Assembly (NCBI GenBank): GCA_018434645.1
Contig: JAHDOX010000013.1
Coordinates: forward strand, 1 to 9,738
Origin: Synergistales bacterium
GTDB lineage: Bacteria > Synergistota > Synergistia > Synergistales > Thermovirgaceae
Length of the DNA: 9,738 bases
Direction: 5' to 3'
Part shown: one piece after another, positions 6,440 through 9,738 of the stretch
Layout of the letters: each line of letters begins with the position of its first letter
Numbering within the stretch: position 1 is the first letter of the stretch
The notes under the pieces: generated by a model
The model's input: only the letters and a program-made list of their open reading frames with translations
Database searches by the model: none
Told to the model about the DNA's origin: nothing
Program-made: the position numbers and the translations under genes

Positions 6440-8365
6440 CTACCGCTTGAGGTTCATCAGTTCTTCCAGCACCTGGTCGCTGGTGGTGATGACCCTCGCC
6501 GAGGCCTGGAAGCCCCTCTGGGCCTTGATGAGGTCAACGAACTCCTGGGTCAGGTCCACGTTCGACGCCTCCAGACTCCTTCCCGCGAGCTTCCCGGCCC
6601 CTCCCTCCAGGGGCCTGAGTATCTGGGGGATTCCCGAGTTGGCCGACTCCCTGAAGGCTCCGTTGCCGAGCTTCTCCAGCCCGCTGGGGTTGGAAAAAAC
6701 CGCCAGCGCTACGGTATAAAGGTCCTGGGTCTGGCCGTTGTCGTAGACGCCGCGGATTATCCCGTCGGAACCGACGGAGTAGTCGTTGAGAACGCCCATC
6801 TCGTAGCCGTCCTGGTAGTACTCCTTGGTGGTGAAAGACGACCCGAACTGCGTCACGGCGTCCTCGGCCCCGACGCCCAGCACCTTGCCGGTGAAGTCCA
6901 TGGTTATCGACGAGTCGCTCGCCCCCAGGACACCGAAATTGACCGACAGGGTGCTCATTTCCGCACCGGAAGAATCGGTCACGCGCTCCACCAGCCCATC
7001 GGGCGAAAACTCCACCAGGCCCGTATTGCTCGAAAGGGAGATGCCCGGGTCTTCGGGGAGCCAGGCCCTCCAGCGCCAGAGGTTGTTGTCCACCTTCTCC
7101 CAGCTGGTCTCCATGGTGTAGGCGTTACCCTGGGAGTCGTAGATGTCGAACTTGGTGTTGTGGATGCTGGCCGTCTGGAGATTGAAGTTCTCTATGACCG
7201 TGCCCGACTGCTTGAGAGCGACGCCCATGCCCGACGAGGACCGCTCGACATCCACGGTCCGCCCGCCCAGGGTGACGGTTGTTCCCGAAGGCACTATGAA
7301 GGACCCGTCGTCTTCCGAGTCAAGGTCCTGCGTCACGAGATCCATCGTTCCGGACCCGTCGTCGCCCCAGAAGTTGACCTGCCTGCCGCCGTCGAGTTGG
7401 TCGTTGAACTCGGCCAGGTAATAGTACGTGCCGCCGGTGCCGTCGTCCACCTCGACTACCGAGTAGTTCATGGCGGCCCCCAGGTCGGTTGCCCAAAGGA
7501 GCGACCCGTCGTCGCCGCTTAAAACCTGAAGCTGCCCGGTGGAATCATCGAAGTGAAGGGTCTCGGGCAAGCCGACGCCGTCGAGATCGGCCGAGGCCTC
7601 GGCAAGTACGGGAAGCCCCGTGGTGGTGTTGATCCCGGTCATCTCGAAGTCCACAACTGTCGAAGTTCCGTCGGGCCGGGTGAAGGTGGCCCTCAGGAAA
7701 TTGTCCGGGCCGGTACCCTCCGAAAAGGTTATGCTTTCGTACTGTTGGCTGCCTATGTAGCCGCTGGTGACCAGGTCCTTGGCGTTAAGACCCATGGGAA
7801 GCACCGTGGCGGCCCTGGAGTCGAGGTTGCACCGAAATCCCACCGTCGTGGTGGCTTTGGCGGGAAGTTTCTGCCCCACGGGTATGTTTATGTTCCGGAG
7901 GTCGGAGCCAACCACCTTCTGCCCCGGGTTGAGGGGGTCGTCCACCATGGTAAATCCCTGTACCCTGTAGCCCGTTCCCGTCTGGACCAGGTCGCCGCCT
8001 CCGTCGAGGATGAAGTTGCCCGCCCTGGTGTAGACGTTGCCCTGTCCGCTTCTTACGACAAAGTAACCGTCGCCCTCAATGGCGATGTCGCCGCTTGCTC
8101 CCGTGTAGTTTATGTTCCCCTGGGTGTGGTCCACCGTGACGGCGCCCACGGTCATCCCCAGCCCCACCTGCTTGGGGTTGGTGCCGCCCTTTTCCGTTCC
8201 CGGGGCCGTGGCCGCCTGTTCCGTCTGGCTCATCAGCTCCTGAAAGGAAACGCTGGATTTCTTGAACCCCGTGGTGTTGGCGTTGGAGATGTTGTCGCCC
8301 ACCACGTCGAGAAGGGTCTGGTGCCCCTTCACTCCGCTTACTCCCGACATCAAAGACCTCAGCAT
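6440..8365 (-). CDS. flgE: Flagellar hook protein FlgE with large inserted outer domain
   Basis: FlgE polymerises into the hook, the universal joint between rod and filament. The product is 641 residues against about 400 in enteric bacteria. The N-terminal core is typical: 'SLMSGVSGVKGHQ' (4-16), 'DNISNANTTGFKKSSVSFQE' (24-43) and 'IEGDGYFVVR' (96-105). The C-terminal end 'SNVDLTQEFVDLIKAQRGFQ' (601-620) with 'ITTSDQVLEELMNLKR' completes the D0/D1 coiled coil. 'FRCNLDS' (177-183) and 'FDIYDSQGNAYT' (406-417) normally lie close together; here about 220 residues separate them, including an FG-GAP-like stretch at 257-295. The only cysteine is Cys179, 13 residues after Lys166. The ATG at 8365 has AGGAGG 9 bases upstream. 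It follows flgD by 109 bases and precedes flgL by 44. The C-terminus is FlgE-like, and the NLDS and DIYDSQG motifs separate it from FlgF/FlgG. Confidence 0.96.
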   Translation of the reverse strand: MLRSLMSGVSGVKGHQTLLDVVGDNISNANTTGFKKSSVSFQELMSQTEQAATAPGTEKGGTNPKQVGLGMTVGAVTVDHTQGNINYTGASGDIAIEGDGYFVVRSGQGNVYTRAGNFILDGGGDLVQTGTGYRVQGFTMVDDPLNPGQKVVGSDLRNINIPVGQKLPAKATTTVGFRCNLDSRAATVLPMGLNAKDLVTSGYIGSQQYESITFSEGTGPDNFLRATFTRPDGTSTVVDFEMTGINTTTGLPVLAEASADLDGVGLPETLHFDDSTGQLQVLSGDDGSLLWATDLGAAMNYSVVEVDDGTGGTYYYLAEFNDQLDGGRQVNFWGDDGSGTMDLVTQDLDSEDDGSFIVPSGTTVTLGGRTVDVERSSSGMGVALKQSGTVIENFNLQTASIHNTKFDIYDSQGNAYTMETSWEKVDNNLWRWRAWLPEDPGISLSSNTGLVEFSPDGLVERVTDSSGAEMSTLSVNFGVLGASDSSITMDFTGKVLGVGAEDAVTQFGSSFTTKEYYQDGYEMGVLNDYSVGSDGIIRGVYDNGQTQDLYTVALAVFSNPSGLEKLGNGAFRESANSGIPQILRPLEGGAGKLAGRSLEASNVDLTQEFVDLIKAQRGFQASARVITTSDQVLEELMNLKR

Positions 8366-8388
8366 GGTTCGTTCCCTCCTGTGTATGT

Positions 8389-8404
8389 AAAAACGCCCGA
8401 GGCG
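8389..8404 (-). terminator. Weak terminator-like hairpin in the flgD-flgE gap
   Basis: On the minus strand CGCC-TCG-GGCG is followed at once by five T residues. The stem is only 4 bp, so this is at best an inefficient terminator or attenuator between two genes expected to be expressed together. It could adjust the flgD to flgE ratio. Confidence 0.25.
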
Positions 8405-8429
8405 CAGCAGTCGCTTCCTGTCCCCTCCA

Positions 8430-8449
8430 GGCCGCCGTCCCTTGCGGCC
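8430..8449 (-). other. GC-rich hairpin after flgD
   Basis: GGCCGC and GCGGCC form a perfect 6-bp stem with an 8-base loop, 25 bases after the flgD stop. There is no T run, so it is not an intrinsic terminator; it might stabilise the flgD mRNA 3' end. In GC-rich DNA such a stem can arise by chance. Confidence 0.3.
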
Positions 8450-8474
8450 CCGTTGCCTGCTTTCTCCGTCACGC

Positions 8475-8891
8475 TCAGAATACGCGCTCCACCCTGTCGA
8501 CGGGGATGATGAACCCGCTTTCCATCTTCAGCGAAACGCCGCTTTTGTCGAAGATCACGGCCTCCACCTTGCCCTCCCTGGAATAGCCGTTGTAATCCAC
8601 GAAGGAGACGTCGCTGCCCACCAGTGATGCCGATGAGAAACGCAGGTAGCCGTCCAGCCTGTCCACCTTGTCGTTGAGGTTGGCCGTCTGCTCCACCTCG
8701 GCGAACTGTGCCATCTGGCCTATGAACTCGGCCTGATCCAGCGGCTCCAGTGGGTCCTGGTTGGAAAGCTGGGCAACGAGAATCTTGAGGAATTCGTCCT
8801 TTCCCAAAAGCGTGTTGCCCGCGGCCCGCTCCGTGGTGAAGGTTTCGTTGATCAGCGAATATCCCGCGGATCCCGTACTTGTAACGCTCAT
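8475..8891 (-). CDS. flgD: Flagellar hook-capping scaffold protein FlgD (short form)
   Basis: FlgD sits at the tip of the growing hook, helps FlgE subunits polymerise and is later replaced by FlgK. From the chosen ATG the product is 138 residues; enteric FlgD is about 230, but Firmicute-type proteins are commonly this short. The signature core is clear: 'LGKDEFLKILVAQLSNQDPL' (29-48), then 'QAEFIGQMAQFAEVEQTANL' (53-72). The C-terminal part ('ASLVGSDVSFVDYNG', 'VEAVIFDKSGVSLKM', 'IIPVDRVERVF') is a short beta-rich module; the second Ig-like domain of longer homologues is absent. No cysteines occur. The ATG at 8891 has GGGAGAGG 6 bases upstream; a longer in-frame reading from 8996 would overlap the terminator and is rejected. 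This is the first gene of the flgD-flgE-flgL-flhB unit. Confidence 0.95.
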   Translation of the reverse strand: MSVTSTGSAGYSLINETFTTERAAGNTLLGKDEFLKILVAQLSNQDPLEPLDQAEFIGQMAQFAEVEQTANLNDKVDRLDGYLRFSSASLVGSDVSFVDYNGYSREGKVEAVIFDKSGVSLKMESGFIIPVDRVERVF

Positions 8892-8897
8892 GAAAGA

Positions 8898-8905
8898 CCT
8901 CTCCC
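8898..8905 (-). promoter_or_regulatory. Ribosome binding site deciding the flgD start
   Basis: GGGAGAGG lies 6 bases upstream of the ATG at 8891 and so favours the 138-residue protein over an upstream in-frame start. Confidence 0.75.
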
Positions 8906-8932
8906 TTCCTGCCTTTGGACCTCTTATCTTGG

Positions 8933-8961
8933 TTATCGGCGGCGGAGGGCCGTCTTCTTGA
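8933..8961 (-). promoter_or_regulatory. Candidate sigma-28 (FliA) promoter for the flgD operon
   Basis: GCCGATAA at 8940-8933 matches the full sigma-28 -10 consensus, in the correct orientation, 41 bases upstream of the flgD ATG and just after a terminator. The -35 (consensus TAAA) is poor: AAGA at the ideal 15-base spacing, or TCAA at 17. The position is strong evidence; the weak -35, and one further exact match inside the flgL coding sequence, keep this tentative. Confidence 0.5.
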
Positions 8962-8978
8962 GCCTTCGCCTCGAAGAC

Positions 8979-9010
8979 AAAAAAGGCGCCCGTCAATGCC
9001 GGCGGACGCC
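8979..9010 (-). terminator. Intrinsic terminator between the FtsA-like gene and flgD
   Basis: On the minus strand GGCGTCC (9010-9004) and GGGCGCC (8991-8985) form a 7-bp stem with one G-U pair and a 12-base loop, followed immediately by six T residues. It begins 20 bases after the upstream stop codon, as expected for a Rho-independent terminator, and separates that gene from the flagellar unit. Confidence 0.8.
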
Positions 9011-9030
9011 CCGCAAAAAACCTTTCGACT

Positions 9031-9738
9031 TCATCCTGCCTGCTTTTGGTCTTCGAGACTTATCCTTACCCTGTCACCGGGCCTGATCGGCGTGTCGAAC
9101 CCGGCGGAAAGACCGTTTACCTCCATGACAAGCCTGGTCCCCCTGCCGTCGCGGCGGGGGTCGTAGTGACGGAAAAGGTCCGAAAGAAAAGGACCCTCGC
9201 TTTTTTCCACCCTGATGTCGGCCCCGTCGACCAAAACCTCCGAGAGCCCGTCGGGCTTTCCGTCGAGAAAAACCTCCCTTTCCACGGGAAGCCTGAAGGG
9301 CTTTCCGTTAAGGGTTATCTCTATGGCGGTTTCGTAGTCGCCTTGGTCCAGAACGTCCGCCAGAACGGGATTTTTCTTCCTTTCGACGAGGGTCACAGAA
9401 TCGCCCGGGGCCACGAGCGTGTTTCCGTCGGCGGGGTTTCCCTTTACCTTCGCCTCGAATCGCGGCCGGTAAAGGCTTTGTCTTTGGCCGTTAATGCTGT
9501 AGTTTATGCTTCCTTCGAGGGCGTCTTCGCCGAAACCCGCCTCCTCGAGCAATTCCCTGAGGGGGCGCGTCGAAAGGGTCTTTACCTTCGCCCTGTCGGG
9601 CACGACCATGTCCATGTCGCGTACTCTTATCCCGTTTAAAATCACCGCCGGCGTGAAGGGATATTCCCTGCCGTTAATGGTGATTTTTCCCTCAACGGAT
9701 GAAACCAGATCCTTGAGCCTTACCGTGGCGTCCCGGCC
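9031..9738 (-). CDS. C-terminal part of a beta-unit protein, possibly FtsA/PilM-like (cut by right window edge)
   Basis: The frame is open from the right edge to a TGA at 9031-9033, giving the last 235 residues; the true start lies outside the window, so the in-frame GTG at 9645 is internal. The fragment has four loosely similar small units, each with a strand-NG-strand hairpin and often ending in a G/D-rich turn: 'KITINGREYPF' (18-28), 'INYSINGQRQSL' (78-89) ending 'APGDSVTLV', 'AIEITLNGKPFRL' (138-150) ending 'VDGADIRVE', and 'RLVMEVNGLSAGF' (202-214) ending 'RPGDRVRIS'. The last unit with 'GPFLSDLFRHYDPRRDG' (182-198) resembles, from memory, the ubiquitin-like tail of long 'cell division FtsA domain' proteins of anaerobic Firmicutes. 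If so, an actin-like ATPase domain lies upstream. The terminator after it suggests a separate transcript, so a flagellar role is not implied. The gene is real; the family call is moderate. Confidence 0.5.
   Translation of the reverse strand, partial: GRDATVRLKDLVSSVEGKITINGREYPFTPAVILNGIRVRDMDMVVPDRAKVKTLSTRPLRELLEEAGFGEDALEGSINYSINGQRQSLYRPRFEAKVKGNPADGNTLVAPGDSVTLVERKKNPVLADVLDQGDYETAIEITLNGKPFRLPVEREVFLDGKPDGLSEVLVDGADIRVEKSEGPFLSDLFRHYDPRRDGRGTRLVMEVNGLSAGFDTPIRPGDRVRISLEDQKQAG

Noticed and set aside
5538..6719. Long plus-strand open frame of 393 codons
   Set aside because: It lies antisense to flgL and the end of flgE, whose products are clear family members. Its translation is Arg/Gly/His-rich without recognisable motifs, as expected opposite GC-rich coding DNA.
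7553..8509. Plus-strand open frame of 318 codons
   Set aside because: Antisense to flgE across its conserved N-terminal half and running into the flgD end; no motif and no ribosome site that I could support.
8475..8996. Longer FlgD reading with 35 extra N-terminal residues
   Set aside because: The extra part would be read from within the terminator, is Pro/Arg-rich and unlike FlgD, and the ATG at 8891 has a good ribosome site.
1..9738. CRISPR array, tRNA/rRNA, insertion sequence or phage genes
   Set aside because: No regularly spaced repeats, no cloverleaf-like or rRNA-like sequence, and no transposase, integrase or phage motif was seen on either strand; all recognisable genes are flagellar except the right-edge fragment.

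Overview
This window is a flagellar gene cluster in which every recognisable gene lies on the minus strand, so transcription runs from the right edge to the left. The DNA is GC-rich, with strong purine-rich ribosome sites and frequent GTG and TTG starts. The FlhB N-terminus, the short FlgD and the FliA/SigD/WhiG-type sigma factor resemble those of deep-branching anaerobic bacteria. I favour a GC-rich clostridial lineage (Peptococcia-like) or Synergistota, with low confidence; nothing here fixes the phylum.

Layout in the direction of transcription: (1) the 3' end of a gene entering from the right edge, whose 235 visible residues contain repeated small beta-rich units and resemble the C-terminus of long FtsA/PilM-like proteins; (2) a convincing intrinsic terminator; (3) an exact match to the sigma-28 -10 element, followed by flgD, flgE, flgL and flhB; (4) a 122-base AT-rich gap with a possible promoter and a perfect 10-bp dyad; (5) fliA, fliE and the first 303 codons of fliF, which leaves at the left edge. 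No gene-free stretch exceeds 300 bases; the largest gaps are 139, 122 and 109 bases.

The genes fit together as follows. FliF and FliE build the MS ring and its link to the rod. FlhB is the substrate-switching membrane protein of the export gate. FlgD caps hook assembly, FlgE is the hook subunit and FlgL joins hook to filament. FliA would drive late flagellar genes, possibly including the flgD-led unit here.

The most notable points are these. The hook protein has a single cysteine whose spacing to an upstream lysine matches the lysinoalanine cross-link site I recall from the spirochete Treponema denticola. FlgE carries an insertion of about 220 residues with an FG-GAP-like stretch. FlgL is about three times the usual size because of about six divergent internal repeats. 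FlhB has an extra N-terminal segment followed by clustered cysteines. Gene order is unusual (flgL-flhB-fliA-fliE-fliF). I see no clearly new system; the novelty is in protein architecture and regulation.
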